Shown: positions 24,901 to 39,900, numbered from the stretch's first letter. The stretch: 64,000 nt of DNA from Monarcha castaneiventris obscurior (GCA_026261815.1 JAMPIT010000379.1:6026001-6090000); one strand, 5' to 3'. Numbers and translations are program-made. Notes: generated by a model from the sequence alone, not told the origin.

Positions 24901-27900
24901 CTTTGGGGATTGTGTTGTTTTTGCAGTAGCTTTAATCTAGAAAGCCTTTTCACAAGCAGCTGCAGCAGTCTCACTCAGCTTGATCTTAGCCTTTCCACTG
25001 TTATCTTCTGCTTTAGTAATTTTTGGTGTGAGATCTTTTGTTTTACTGGCAGTATCTTATCAGGTGTCAGCTTCCAGAAGGCTCCTCTGTACTGTCACAC
25101 AGACTTTCCACTGCATTTAAAAACTTAGTATCTACTTGTCTCTTTGTACTACTATTTAGTACAAATATGTCTATTTGTACTAAATGAGAGGCAGCAGGCA
25201 GAAACTGGAACACAGGATGTTTCACCTGAACATGAGGAAGAAATTCTTCACTGTGAGGGTGACTGAGCACTGGAACGGGTTCCCCAGAGAAGTTGCAGAG
25301 TCTCCTTCTCTAGGGAAAATCAAAAGCCATCGGGACACAGTCCTAACGTGCTCTGGGTGGGCCTGCTTGAGCAGGGAGGTTGGACTAGATGACCTGCAGT
25401 GGTCCTTTCCAACCTTGCCTATTCTGTGAAAACATGAAGGCCTTGCAGGTTCAGAGGTGATGGCAAGTTTTTGCACTACAAATAGTTTCATTGCTGTAAT
25501 CCTTCTAGGCTTGTCATTAGTACTGGTTTGTTGTGATACAGCTTCTGCTATCAACAACAGTTAGTTTATCCCTGGAAAAATAAAGTAAATGTTCTTCTTG
25601 CAAAACTGTCCTTAAGAACAGCTGGAGAGCACCGTGTAACAGCTGCAGTTATCTGTAGCAAGAGCAGTGGAAAATACCCAGTATCTCAATGTTCAATGCT
25701 GCATATAATGCCTTAAAAAATCAATAGGCTTTTGGGTGTAATGCTTACCGTCAGACATGCTGAGCCAGTATATTTCTAACTGGGGAAACTGCTTAAGCAC
25801 GTACATGATTTTCAGCACCTGTCTATTCCTCTGAACTCATGTCTGTGGTGTGTAGTTGTGCATGTGTAAAGTGTTTTTCTGAAATGGCCTAGACTAGTAT
25901 GTGAAGACTTTCCTAGGGCTTGAAGTAAAACAAGTGAGAGTCCTTCATGGTTAGGCAGTGCTGTAACAGCCAGAAGTTTTTAATCTCACCCTGTGCACTC
26001 TGAAGTGGGAGGTATGATGTGCTATCTTCAGTCTGCTTTCAGTTACTATAGGACCACCAGGCACCTCTGTGGAATCCTGGAGATACCAGGTCGATACTGC
26101 TTTTCAGGCTTGTATAAGCCTCATTGCAATCTTATGATTCAGAGCCTTCAGTCTAAACAAGTGGAAGCCTAACAAGCTGACAATGTCAATAATGTTGTTG
26201 GAAAGAAGCAGTGTGTTAGGACACAAAATCGAGTTGTTAGCTACTTGGCTGTTCCAAGTATGGCCTGTGTGTCTCCACCTGTCCAGCTGCTCTCTTGCAT
26301 TGCCTTACAAATGTTTATTAATGTGTTTTGAAGATGGATCACATTTTTCGAAGTACTTCAGCACTTGAGGCACTAAATCCTGCAGAAAACCCCAGCCCAG
26401 CTGCAGATGTTGAGCACAGAGGTTCTTGACTGTTGCTGAGCATGGTAGCTGTTCTACCTACACCTGCTTGTTCTTTTCTTTTTCCCTTCTTTTTTGTTTT
26501 GTTCAAGGTCTCTCTGTGTGGCAAACAGGATATGTGTGTATCTGAGCACCAAATTAGAACATGCTTACTGTAAAGGAAACCTTTCCCAGCTGAGTTTATT
26601 TAGGACGTAACCAGGAGGAGGGTGGGGAACAAGAGATGCAAAGACAGAGCGAACTCTTTCAAGAGAGGCAGCTGTGGAATATTCACATGTATGTCAACAG
26701 AGCACTTAAGAACGAATGGCAGTGGCATGTTACTGAGTTTTTTAACAGAAACTGATTCATTTTGCTTAACTTTGCTTACCATTGTACTCATACACCCTTG
26801 TGCATACTCGTGTACAAATCGGAAGCCATTGTGTCTAACAAATAGCTTGAACTTGTCTTTAATAAATAGTCTGAACTTTTGTTTGACCCATAGACCATAA
26901 TAATTCATTTGTGGATGCAGCATAAGTTGTATTACAGGTATCCTTCAGGATAGCATTGTAAAACTCAAGGTTATTCATTTACTGACAGTTTCCTGCAGCA
27001 GAGTTCCCCACCCCATGCACTGCAGCAGAGGAAGTTGTTTGCTCCCCTGTGGGTTGCAGAAAGATGGATATTTCTCTCTGCAGTTCTTTGTGGAAAAAGA
27101 TGACAAGGGAAGTTCTGCTTCCTTTCTGCGTGTGTATATTTTCTTGATCATTTTAACAAAGCGAACTTTCCCTTTTCACTAGCGGTAGCTGATGGTTGTT
27201 CTGAGCTCTGCCTGGCCTCAGAGGCCAATTAAAATTTTCTTGAAGTAGGGACAATTACAGATCAGAGTAGCTGTATTTCAAATGTTATCATCTAAATATC
27301 TTTAGTTACTTTACAGTTCAGTGGACTCTTCTGCATTGAACTGTTGGTTTATTATTAAGCTCACTATTCTTAATTCTAAGTGAATATTAAATTCATGGTT
27401 AAGCTGTTATTTCAACTGATTTAACAGACAATATTTAACATGTTCATTTAATAGTGACAGTGGTGGTATCTTTCGTTAGTTTTTTATCTGTATAAAAGGG
27501 CTAAAAATAATAAAGTATAAATGATGTGTTTCAAACTTCAGATGCCATTGGTACCAAAGGTGTTGTTTGCCTGCTCAGTGCCTTCCATCCTGATGTTGAA
27601 GCTAAGCTTTTATGTTTAGCCATTATGGTGTAGTTTTAAGAGTAAAAGGACACTCCCTATTTCTAAAACTTTGTTCCTAGCACTTGGTTCAATGCAAGCA
27701 CTTAGTGCATGCCAAGAAAGCGACCTTTGCTAACTCTTAGAGTGAATACAGGGCTGTGTTCACACAACTGTTTGTGCTGCATGCGAGCCCGCAGGAAGAA
27801 CTGAGCACACTGAGCACAGGCTGGTTTCTTCTGTGCTCCAGAGCTGCCTGTACAGAAGAGGGTAGGGAGGCAGCCTGGTTCCGAATGAATTTCTGGCAGT

Positions 27901-30900
27901 GGTTGTGTGACTACTGGAGCATGAATTTTTTTACCCTATTTTCTCTCTCTTTTTTTTTTTAAATTCCCCATAAAGCAAATTTGTGGATTTTATGTCTCGC
28001 ATCTTAATGTCAGCAGGTGGGAACAACTTCAACAACCTTCTGTTTGTGAGATTTGTTTCCTAGAAAGTGACCTGTGTTATGAACTTTGTAATCTTGTATT
28101 TAAATTTGTTCATTGTGTTATGTACTTACACACTCATGTGTTACCAAGTCAAGTTTTGTGCTGGCGGGTTTTTCCACACATTTTACCTAGGCTGCCCCAC
28201 CTAGTTAGCACACCTAACTATGGGTGGAGTTAATCTGCAGTCTTTGTGTTCCCTGCAGAATTGTCTGTCAGGCTTCAAAGGGTTACATCTCTGCAAATTC
28301 TCAATGGAAATAGTCCACACAGACTTTGGATCCTGCAGAGGAGATCCTGCTCTCTTGCGTTGACTGAGAAGGTTGAGGTCCAAAGCTGAGATGGCAGGAC
28401 TGGCACCAAAGTTAGATAAGTGTTAGCTACAGGGTGCCACTAGAGACAAAGGTGTGCAGTCCCCAGCAAACAAAGACTATTATTCTTTCCGAGAATAATC
28501 GTTCAGCTTTGACTCTTTGGTCGTTCCTGAGACACCTCACACTTGGATTGCTTCTAGTGGACTTTCTGAAGTGCATTACTCGTGGGAACGTTACTTACTC
28601 TCTTCATGAACTCGATTCTGCTCTTTGAAACTACTGATGAGATAAACTTGAGTGTGCTCATCTTTTCTCTCTGCTACGTCTTGCAACAGAAAGGTGTGAC
28701 TCGGGTAGGGTAGCAGGAAGCAAAGTTCACTAGTACGTGTTTCTAGTCTATGTGCCTGGGAACATGATAAATGCTAGTATGAGTTACTGACTTCCAGGAA
28801 AGAACCTTTGCTAGCTAGGAGAATCTATCTAAGGTGATGTAGCTGTGAAAACCTTAGGCACAGAGTGGCATTTACCAAGGTCTCAGTGAAATGTTGTCTG
28901 AACAGTGTTTGGAACTGTCTGTTCAAGGAGGACTGCTGGCATGATCAATCACTGAATGTCTAACTTGATATAAGAGACTCACATTGATTTGTTTCATCTA
29001 GACTACCTGGGCATTGGGACAGACACTGAGTGCTGTCCCTAACGCATTAGGAAATCTGCTCTGGGGAAGAAAAAGCCATTAGGGCTGGAGGATAATGTTG
29101 GCAGAAGAACAAATGGGTTTAAGCTGAGAGGAAACGCTCCTAATGTTTTAGAAGAATCAGGCTCCACAGCAGCTTTCCAACTAGACAGTTGGGGGTGCAA
29201 ATCTCAGTTACTTTCAGGCTAGAGGTTGGTAAATTGATAGCAGAGATTATCTGATACTCACTCTGTGACCGTTAGGAACTGAATTAATGATCCAAAAGGG
29301 CTCTGTCCCAGTAAGAAATCAGTATTTCAGTAAGTAGAACAGCTACATCATCATTTAGAAGTTATCTAAAATTAAATGTTGATTTAGGGAGCCTGATCAT
29401 CCTGCAGTGGCAAAAAAGTGACAGAAGTCAGGTCACTGTGTTGGTGCAGCACAATGTGACAAAATCTTGGGTCTCTGATCCTGTCTATGTATCTTTAGGC
29501 TATGTCTGATTCTGGGGTTTTTTTCTACCTTATTGGCATTAAGCAGAGTACCATAGGTTTGTATGTTCTTTAAGTTCTTTAAGTGACAGCCAGAGAAATA
29601 TGGTCACAGATTCCAAGAGGACACTGAGGAGGTTAAGTATCATCAAAAAATCAAAATCAAGCTTCTTTTTTCAATAGATAAGAGAGGGTTGTGAGTGTTG
29701 CACCTTTTCTTTCCCTGTTTTGAGCAGGAAGCATATATTCATTGTATTCAGAAAACAATTACCAAAATGTCAAAAATATTTTTGTTTCTCTTTTTTTTTT
29801 CCTAGTTGGGGAATGGCGGTCAACGTGTACTCTACCTCTATAACCCAGGAGACTATGAGCAGACATGACATCATTGCATGGGTTAATGATATATTAGCTT
29901 TAAACTACACAAAAGTTGAACAACTCTGTTCAGGTAAGAAAGCACAGTATGCTCTACAAATGTTTATTTTAAAACCACTTAAAAAGTCTGATTTGTTGAA
30001 AATAGATAACTTTAACTTTGACATAAACCAGTTGCTCTGAAAAAAGAGCCTAATGTATGTGCACAGGAAGCATTTTTGCATTTGTGTTAATCACGGGAAG
30101 ATAAGGTACCTCGGGAAAGCATAACAAAGGCAGAGGTGAATGGGACAAATGTAGCAGCAGATACATAGAAGTAATAAAAAGGTTGGCTAAGCAAGCAAAG
30201 AATACAGTGATAAGTTTTAGTGTTTTAAAGCCACTGGGGTGGTATCTTTTCAAACGGAGAGCGGACATAACTGAATAAAAGACAAATAGACAACCGACAC
30301 CCCAGATGAACAAAATTCTCCAGCTCCTTTTCCTTCCTGATGAGGTTTCTCAAATCCCTGCTGATGTTTGCGGGAGAAAAGTACAAGTGTGACTGAAGAA
30401 AAAACATGGACTTGAGGAAATGAGCCTTTAGCTGCTGTGAGGGCTTCAGAACTTTGTCAAAATCTGCCTGTTTCTCTTTAAATCTAACTGAGTTATTGTT
30501 GTAAGTATATTTGGTAATGAGCCCTGAAAAAAGGGTATTAGTTTGAATATTTCAGACATTTTGGTTAATCAGAGTGGCAACTAAAAGATAGGTGTTAAAC
30601 AACAGGGTCTGTAACTAGATGAAGGCTAGAAATGACACAGAAAAAGGCTGATGTTTCACTGTGAATACACATGCCCCTAGGGAATGATTTCTTTCTGATT
30701 TCCTACTGGGATTTTTAAATGTGAAGATGTTTGTGGTGGAGGAGATCTAACTTAGATTGCTACTTCCAGACAACTAACATGCTGGGAATATCTTATGAAG
30801 ATACTATCTTATCTTATGAAGACAGTGCTCAAAGTACATGGAAGAGGAACCACATGACCAGATTTCAGCTGTTTCATGGTTCAGATGAAATGCATAAATG

Positions 30901-33900
30901 AGGGCTTATACTCATATATTTGATTTTACCTACTGTTCTGGGTAAATTATCTGTCTTGGAGATGTTCCCTGGAAGGTATAGATAATCCTTTGAGGTTGAT
31001 AATCTTGTAGCCTATTCTTCAGAATTTAAAAAAAGAAACAAGTCTCAGCTGCAGAAGTAGGGTTGCACATTTGCAGCCTTGCACGACTGTAAAATTGAGG
31101 TTGAAAAAGTGCAGGTTAGGGTGCATGTAAGCAAATGATACAAACTGAACAACTAAAGACATCAGCCATGGGAAATAATCTCTTTAGCTGTTATCAGACT
31201 TTAACTTGAAGTGCTGTCTTTAGCTGTTGTTATATTTACATGTCAGGAAGTCAGCCTAAATATTTTATTTTGGTATAAGTAAGGACAGTGTTCACACAGG
31301 GAGTAGCTATAGATAGATAGATACAGATAGATACATGCATGCACACACTGAAATAGATAGAAACATAGAAGAAAACAGACGTTTGCTCCCAAAATACCCA
31401 AAGTTTGCTATTGTTTGAAACAGGAAGCATAGTAGACAAGTTATTGACTTGTTCCTGTGTAGCTATTTAAATGCTCATAAATAGTTGAAAGGAAGCTTTT
31501 GAAGTGAGTTCTCAATCAAATTAAATGTGTGTGGGCTTACAAAAATAACCCACACAGCCAAAAACCCAACTAATACATAAAAAACTTCACCAAAATCCTT
31601 TCTGAAAATAGGGGAGAAGTGCTCTAAGAAAATATTGACTAAGCAGAATAAAATGAGTTAAAGTTATGTAAGAAGATCTGATAGACTTCAGCTGGGTGGG
31701 GCAAGGAGGGGAAAAGCACGGGAACTGTCACAAATCCACTGTCCCATTTCATCATACAGCTTCTTATACAACTTTTTCTGTGACCTACAGTGAGGTTTTT
31801 GGGACATGCCACAAGGGAAGAACTGAAAAAGGGTTGTCTCATTACTTCATTCTGTATAAAATTAAATCTTTTCTTCCTTTAGAATTTCCTGGATTGTATT
31901 GATTGTTATTGTTACCTGATGCTTCTACATTCTTGTCTTTAAGGGTGAAAGCGGTTAATTTGAATTTCCCCACTTGGTTTGGTAGTGGAACTTGATGCTT
32001 ACACATTCCTAGTTTTACATTCAGGTGCATTACAATCCAGAAGGGGCTGTAGTATTTCCTTATCTAAAGAAGCATTCATGGTGCTTCCTGTGTTAGTGGG
32101 ATGGAGGACTTTACTCTCTGAACTGATGAATCGAAACACTGATAGATTATTGTAGACACTAGAGCACAGTAATCTTAGTCTTAATAGGTCCTTCCCAGTT
32201 GAGACTGCCTAGTGCATTTCTCATGTCCAAGGCATCCGTGTGTAGTGATTGAAGACAGATGGACAAGCAGCTTTGGGAATCTTTCTGCATTTAATATAGT
32301 TTACTGTGTAAACTCAAAGCAATTTATTTAATGTACATGTATTTTATTTAGCCTATTTCTAGTGTAGCTTTCAAGAGAGAAACTAAGGGAAGAGTAGAAC
32401 AAATGATGAACCAAGTAGCAGGCAGAGTACCAGCAAGCATGGTATGGACTGCAGTTTGAGAGCAGCCAGCCTTAACTCATTCATTCTGGCATTCTTTGGC
32501 TGATGTTCCTTGAGCCATTGGCAGCTTTCATGCGGATTAATGTTCGTTTCCATAAAATACAAGCATTTCTCCAGGACTTCAAAGGGAAGGAATATGTGGG
32601 AAACTCTTTACAGCTATGAAGCATTTCACAGCATTAACAGGGATCTGCAGAGCTGCTGTAACTGAAGTTTTATAACCTACTGTAAAATTGTATGGACATT
32701 TTCTTCTTTTTTAAAAAAAGCTTTAAGATTAGTCATGCTGTTTTATGACTATTCAGTTCTTGTTCATTTTTGTTAATAAGGAGCAATCAAAGTGCCATAA
32801 AAAGCTAAATACAGGGCCAAAAAAGTGGGAAGAGGAAAGGCAGGGGGGGTGCTATATCTGAATTAAAAGCTTGAAGGAATTACTTTTAGGAGGTAGGAGC
32901 AACCTAGATATGGCATGTGCTTATGTTCAGCACCTGGCTGTGAGACCTCACGGGTGCTCACATTTTGCAGCCAACCTAGCAATAATTTTTGACATTCAGA
33001 GTTAAAGCAAGAAGGAATAATGTGGCATTCTGCCTTTACTGAAGGCTTTGTTCAGAACATATCTGAAGCTTAAAGTGACAGTAGTTACAATGACAGAAAA
33101 AGCAATCAGACCTTCTTTTCCTCATTGCTGTGGAGAAGTAGCTTTGATAATACACAGGCTGTAGCAATACCAGCCTGTTTCTCAATTTCCACTTACAGGA
33201 GCAGAGCAGCTAGGATGAGGAGCAGCAAAGGAAGAGGCTGGCTTAGTTATAAAGTATTTGTATTCTTTGGGAGTCTTAGATGTGGTTTTTGTCTCTGCTA
33301 AGTAGGCCGAGCAAAGTGCAGTGTCCCCTGAGCTTTCTGAATGCCTGATGTGGTAGTGATGTGCCAAGAAAGCCAGGTTATGGATGGGTGCAGCCCTGGA
33401 GAGTCTAAATTTAGTCTGCAGCTCTTCTGGTAATTTAGTTTTGACAACTAAACAGGGAAAATCTCTCCGAGCATCTCAAAGCAATACAATTCTCTTTGCT
33501 TTAGACACATCATATTGTCAGTTTTTGGGCTCTGGGTTTGATTTCCTGCAAAGTGGTTTAACCTGAACATGAAATTTCTAAACCATGGTTTTAATAGAAG
33601 GCATAGTGCATTCCCTTTAGATTGGCATTAGAGGGAGCATTTAATTTGATAGATCAGTGAATTACAATAAAGAACAATGGAGAAGATGTAATGTCGTAGG
33701 ATCCCATATGCAAAACACAAAGGTTTGGGGAATAGGAGTTTCATAAGAAGTATGACACCAGTTGTTTCCTAGGAGCCATGCTGTTTTTTTAAGGAATACA
33801 TGGTGGCTTCTTAGAAAGAATTCTGACTAAGCAGCTTATAACTGAATTTTCTTTACTAAGGCTGTTTTTAATCTCTAAGGAATACCAAGTGTATGTGTTG

Positions 33901-36900
33901 CAGGGCTTTTCATGACTGTTAGAGTGTTACATGAGAGTATATTCAAAATAAGAGTCAGGCAGGAGATAGAGGGCTTGCATATGAATTAAAAAGAAACAAC
34001 ACAATGTGTACAAGCTATATAATGTCAAGGTAATGGTAAATGGATAGAAAGGAAAATGTGGCCTGGAGCAAGGTATAATTTTTGTCTTAGCTATACTTCT
34101 GTGATCCTGTGAGATTAAGGAGATACAGACTCTCCCCTCTCCGTGCATTTGAAAATTCTCAGTAGAATTATAAACTTGCAAATTGTCTGGCCCCCAGTGC
34201 ATACAGACCTTCTGTCTTTGAGGATTTGTATGCAAGGATCAAGGACTGAATGCGGGGTTGTTTTTTTCCTTGCTTTTAATAAATGGCCGTATTATAAGGA
34301 AAGCATGTGGTTTGGCATTTTCAAATTTTAGGCTGTGATGCTTTCTCTACAGATGCCCTGGGTGTTGCCACAGGGAATTTCTCATGTGGTGACTGCTGTC
34401 GCTAGTACCATATCTCATGTGGTGTTCCTCCTGTGGAAATAGGTAGTCCCTTTATATATACATTTTGTTGGCACTCGGCCGCCCTGGTGTCGTAGGAAAG
34501 CAGGCAGTGTGACAATGGGGCAGATGTCATTCTTTGTTTGACTGGGTTGCCTCTCTGGCTCGGGATTTGGGGCAGCCTCTGTGGACTGTTGTCCCTTGCG
34601 ACTGGTGCTGTGCGAGGGAGGAGGCTCGTTCCTGGCTCGTGGAGGGTGTCCATGGTGTTGTGCTTCCAGGGACTGGGCACTGCACACCAGCCCCTCGGCA
34701 GGGCAGTGCCTGTTCCCGAGGCAGCCACCGTGTCTGCATCCCCCTCAGCCTCTGGGCAGCAGCTGGGAGCGTGTGCCAAGCACGCTGCCTCCTGAGCAGG
34801 GCTCCTTGGGAGCCAGCTCCTCTTCTCTCCACCATATGAGAGGCAGGGTTGAGGGGGCTGGAGGAGAAGGGTAATGGCCAGACAGAGAAATGGTGAGCAG
34901 GACTGTTTTTTGAAAGCTAGTCATGTAAATATCCACACAAGCGCGGTTTATTCTGTGGGTTAGCTGCATAGGATTTGTGTTTTCATGTCTCAGAAGGTGC
35001 ATTTTGCTCCATGCCTATATTAACCTATAACTTCCTGCACGCATATTACTGTAATCTGCATTACAGAGCCCCGTTGCCAGCATTTCTCTACAGCCCAGTG
35101 TGCCTGAGAAGCCAAAGCGCGTTTCCACGTTGGTGGTTCTGGTTTTTTCCCGGTTTGCAGCCTTGGAAAGGCTGGGTCCCTAGCGCAGCTTGGGAACATG
35201 ATTAAAACATGGCTTGATCCCATTTGCACTCTGTAACCGAGGCATGTTTCAAGGAACTGGCATGTTGTCCTGAGGTCATGCAACACAGAGCATACTCAGT
35301 GTCAATGACTCTAATGTCTTCCATATGATATTTAGGATTAGAGGGATACAATGGATGTTAATGATTGAATTTAAATCATTTCCAAAACTTTCTGAGGAAG
35401 CTTGTTAAGCAGTATTGTGAGATTCCCAGCCAATAATTTATTTTTTTTAAATGTCACTCATTAAGAATTCAGGAGGGATAGAACTTGAACAAGGTTTTTA
35501 CTTTTTAAAAATAATTATTTAATTACTCATAGCACTCACTTGCAGTCAATTGCTTGATTTCCCTCTGGTTTAAAGAGCTTCTTAGATTTTGTGTGGTACT
35601 TTTTTTAGGCATGATGAGTTACGCAGCTATTTTAACTTAAATGGGAACTGTGTTTCTGAAATTGTTCTGATCTTCCTGTTTAAAAATTAATGAATTCCAA
35701 AATAATTTATTGCCAAAAATTTAAGTGTTAAAAACTCTGCTATGTATAATTTATGAGCAACTAAATGATTTACATATTTAAGAAAAAGAGAAAACAAGTG
35801 AACACAGGGGAAACCTCCCTCCAATATCCATGATTTAAAATGATCAGTGGATATTCTGGATTACGTCACATGCATGCCCTGCCTGTGCGGAGCAGGACTT
35901 TGGGAAGCAGATGTCATTGAGGTGCACATTATTTCAGGGGCTCTTGGTAAGGCTGGCAGGAGGTACATAGTTCTTGTAGGCTGTTTCCTGTGGTGGCAGC
36001 ACTGCTTTTGCAAGCTTCCATCTGTGGGCAGGTGCTCACCCTGCCCTCTTTGAGGAGCTGTGCTCATGCAACTGTGAGCAAGAGGGCAGGGCTGCACTCC
36101 AATCTGCATCAATTCTAGGGCTTTTTAAGGGCCCTCCCAGGACTGTTGCTGGGAAGGGTGAAGCTAGGCCAGAGTGGCTTCAGCGATGCACAGCCCCATA
36201 AAAGCTTCCTTCTCTACACCTAAGTAGGTGGTAAATTGATGTGTTCTTGAGCACTCACTGGGAAATGGGCTGAAACTTCTTAAATCAGAGTGAAGGCACA
36301 GGCGAGTGTGTGTGTGTTAACTGGAGAAATAGAATGGTGTTGACCTATATACTAGGTCATACAGGTGCTGCTGGAAAGGAATAGGAATTTGAAGGCCGTG
36401 GTCTCTCCAGTGGAGCACTCAATATCAAGTGTTCTTTTTCTTAAACATGTGGCTGTCTGTAACACAACATTATGCTCACAGACAGGGACTTATAGAATAG
36501 TTTTTGTTGGAAAAAACTTTAAAGATCATGGAGTCCAACTGCCAAGTCCACCACTAAACCACGTGATTAAGTGCCACATCTACACAACTTCTAAATACAT
36601 CCAAGTGATGGTGACTCTGCTGCTTCCCTGGGGAGCCTGTTCCAATGCTTGACAACCCTTTCTGTGAAGAAATTTTTTCTAATACCCAATCTAAACCTCC
36701 CCTGGCGCAACTTGAGGTTGTTTCCTTTTGTTCTGTGGCTTGTTGCTTGGGAGAAGAGACTGACCTCCACCTGGCTACACCCTCCTTTCAGGTAGTTGTA
36801 GACAGTGAGAAGGTTCCCCCACAAGCCTCATTTTCTCCTGGCTAAATAACCCCAGCTCCAGCAGCTGCTCCTTGTAAGACTTGTTCTCCAGACCCTTCAC

Positions 36901-39900
36901 CAGCTTCATTGCCCAGTTTTTAAAAAAAACCTTTGAGTGGCCTAACAGAACACCCATACTTGAAATCTAAATGAAAATCTATACTCTGATATCCAAGTTG
37001 AAGACCTACTGCTGTGTGCTTGCCTAAACATCACTGCCAAGGAAGCAATTCCAGAAAGCCTGAGGTAAAAGACCAGCCCTAAATGCTGCTGTATTGTAAA
37101 CAATGATTGCTGCCGTTTGTGGGTTTTTCTCTCCCTTTCTTATCAAAACTATTAAGTCACACGTGCTCCTTGCAAGTCACTGCTCTTTTTTCATTGTTGT
37201 TGTCATCCCAGCAACAGAGATACGGGGTGTGTGCAGCTTGCCATCAGCGTTAGCAACCGTAGTGAACTGAAGTACTGATGACTAATTCATACACAAATCA
37301 TCCTGTATTTTCCAAATGCATGATCAGGTGGTTGCAGCTTTGGAGGGAATGAATAATTTGAAGGAGTTTGTATCTAACATGACTGGATATGTGTTTTTGT
37401 ATTATCTGAAAAATACTTCATTAAAGCTAAAAAACTAATTTCTTCACAGAAAAAGGCACAGTCAGCCTTTTACCCAAATGGAATTTTTCAAAAACTGAGT
37501 GTGTGAAAATCAAACTGGGACTGGTTAAAAGGTTTAAACTTGATTTGTATGCAGTTTTAGAACAAAATTAATACTAAACGTGTATACCAAATTTCTAGTG
37601 TAGAACTTAGCTTTATTTGCTGTGGTTTGGGTATCAGAGTTAAAAGAAATCAGCCCCACCTCTGCCCCAGCAAGGCCCTATCTTTACATGGGTCCTTTGT
37701 TTTCCATATTGCCTGGTATGGTTTTATATGGTTTTCTGTGATCTTGCTCCCACACACTGCAGGGATTCAGGAAGGAGCAGCGAGGGACAGTCTTTTGACA
37801 TTAGATGTCAAGGATTGACCTAATTTGTGTAGGGCACATGCATATTGGCAGTACCTGAGCTTATATTTGTAGTGTTCTAAATATTTTATTAACATAAGTT
37901 CTAACTACACTATATTAAAAGCAGTTAGTTTGCAAATAAAGTTTTCCTTTTAATTTAAATATAGAAACATCAATGCTAAAGAAAACCAAGGGTCTAATCT
38001 TTGTTTCAGATCTCTAGTCTGAAATCCAGAAAGTTGACTGAGTGGTAAAAACTTGCTGCAAACAGGATTCTCTTGTCTTCATTGTTGCCTCCTTTAATTT
38101 CCTTCTGATTTGAATAGTCAGGAGCAGAAGTATTTTTGATAATCAAGAAAATACTTCTTTGCATTTGTGGATTCATCAGCCTCCAGATGGTGAAGGAGGG
38201 GAGAAAAACTGAAAATCTCTAATGATGCAGAGTGACTATCTTCACAGCAAACTAAGTCAGCATGGACAGTCTGGGAAGGAAACATAGAAGCAGGGAAGGA
38301 GACATACAGGACAAAAGCTAAAATTAGTTCAGCATTGCTTACTGCAAGGGGCCAGTGAAAGATTATCTATAACTCTGAAAGTGCTGTAAGACAGCCAGCT
38401 TTTATAGATTTGGTAGTAATTTTCAGCTTTACCACTTCGTGTGGCAAAATCCTTGAAGTATAATAGCTTTAAATAACCACCTTTCCAGTTCTGAGTTTGT
38501 TCTTTTGTATCCGAGTTCTGCCCCGGCGTCCCTTGCCCTCCTGTGGCAGCTGCTTGCCCAGCCTGGTGGATGCAATGCCCTCCCTCCCCTTGCTGCCTGC
38601 CCTGCCCCAAGCCTGGGATGCCCGGGAAACACCTGCAAACCCTGATGCTGCTGGGCTCTTTCTGCTCACTAATGGGGCTAAAAATAGCAACTGCTGGGGG
38701 TGATTTCAGCACAGCCGCCTTTGCAGGCTTGTTTCAGAGCCTGGCCTGTGAATATCTTCTCTAGCTAATGGCTGCATCAGTATTCCAGATCAAAACACAG
38801 AAGGACTTTTAGCCAGTGATTGTAAATTGCTTGTTAGCTAATAAAGGATTAGAGGTTTTTAGCATTGATCCCTCTTCTGCAGTGCCACCAGCTGTACTTT
38901 TCATCTTTCATTTGAGTAGATGTCAAATTATTTCTTTTTGTGTGTGTGTATGTGCACGTTTATGCATATGAAAGTTTTTTGGTCAGAGAGATAGATTTAT
39001 TGTAAGAGCTATTCTGGTCGTGTGTTTTCAACTTCTCTGTACACATTTGATAAGATCTAGGTTTGGGGGTCTTGGGTTAGGTTTGGCAGTGGGGGGAGAG
39101 GATTGTTGGGGGTTTTTTAATTTTTTTTTTTCCAGAAAACGTAGGGAAGTTTTTCAAGACTGAATAAAATACAGTAGCATAAAAATACTTTTGTTTGTGT
39201 ACATTTTGCAAGAGTTATGTCACAAGCCATAATGTCTTTATCCCTACTGTCATTTTCTTTGTATTCCATTAAAAAGATTCCTTTCTCATGCCCCTGCGTT
39301 GAGACATCAATTGTGCAGTACATTGGGTAGGCCTAAAGTGCTGTCCCATGTGCAGAGGGCTGCATGGATATGCTGTGGCTGTAAGATAAAGGCACTGCAG
39401 TCTCACATCACTTAAGTAGGGCTCTTCTTTCTGCTGCCTCCAGGAAATCAGCCATGGGCAGCGTAGACAGCAGTGGCCCCATTCTGTTGTGCTGGTGTTT
39501 CCTATTTAAATGTAATCTGACAGCTACAAGCTTTAGGGGGTAAAATTTAAATTATAAATAAATGCCTATATAATATTAAATACGTACATAACCTCGATGT
39601 CCAAAATGAGGTAGTCTCAGTTGACTGTAATGATATTTTTACTTTCTCCTGTTCCTGTGGTAGTCAGGTCTCTGGCTTTTTGGAGTCGGGAGAAATTTCC
39701 TCTCTCTGTAGTTCAGTGTTTAGTTCAGTCCATGTTTGTGTGTTGCCTCTGTGCTTCAGGAAGGAGTATTTTAATGAACTGTATTTGCCAGTGTAATAAA
39801 ATCCTCCTGTTGGGGAGACGGCCCAGCAGCCGCTCCAGTGTTGTGTCAGAGAACAGGTCTGTGCTGCCATGTGGATGCAGTCCAGTGTTTTCTGCCCTCG

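Larger units (their letters stand above)
9998..29805 (+). other. MAPRE2: MAPRE2 intron 1 (19.8 kb)
   Basis: Runs from donor GTACTG to acceptor CCTAG. It begins inside the CpG island, which extends to about 10560. It contains an A18 run (10184-10201), CR1 fragments at 17651-18056, 18240-18893, 21185-21262 and 25183-25432, and T runs at 23308-23323 and 24487-24503. A moderately GC-rich patch lies at about 20560-22260. No additional MAPRE2 exon or other gene was recognised. Alternative first exons are known for this gene in mammals, but none can be identified here by coding signal. Confidence 0.9.

Noticed and set aside
25184..25429. Open frame with [22 protein letters not shown] sequence as a possible gene.
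   Set aside because: It is the C-terminal remnant of CR1 ORF2 in a truncated LINE copy, not a host gene.
29934..30040. Extension of exon 2 coding into intron 2 (about 35 codons).
   Set aside because: A good donor lies at 29934, exon 3 continues the conserved protein in phase, and the extension has no conserved sequence.
34402..34874. GC-rich patch with overlapping open frames on both strands, possibly a gene or second island.
   Set aside because: The frames are mutually overlapping and low in complexity, with few CpGs compared with the real island and no recognisable protein.
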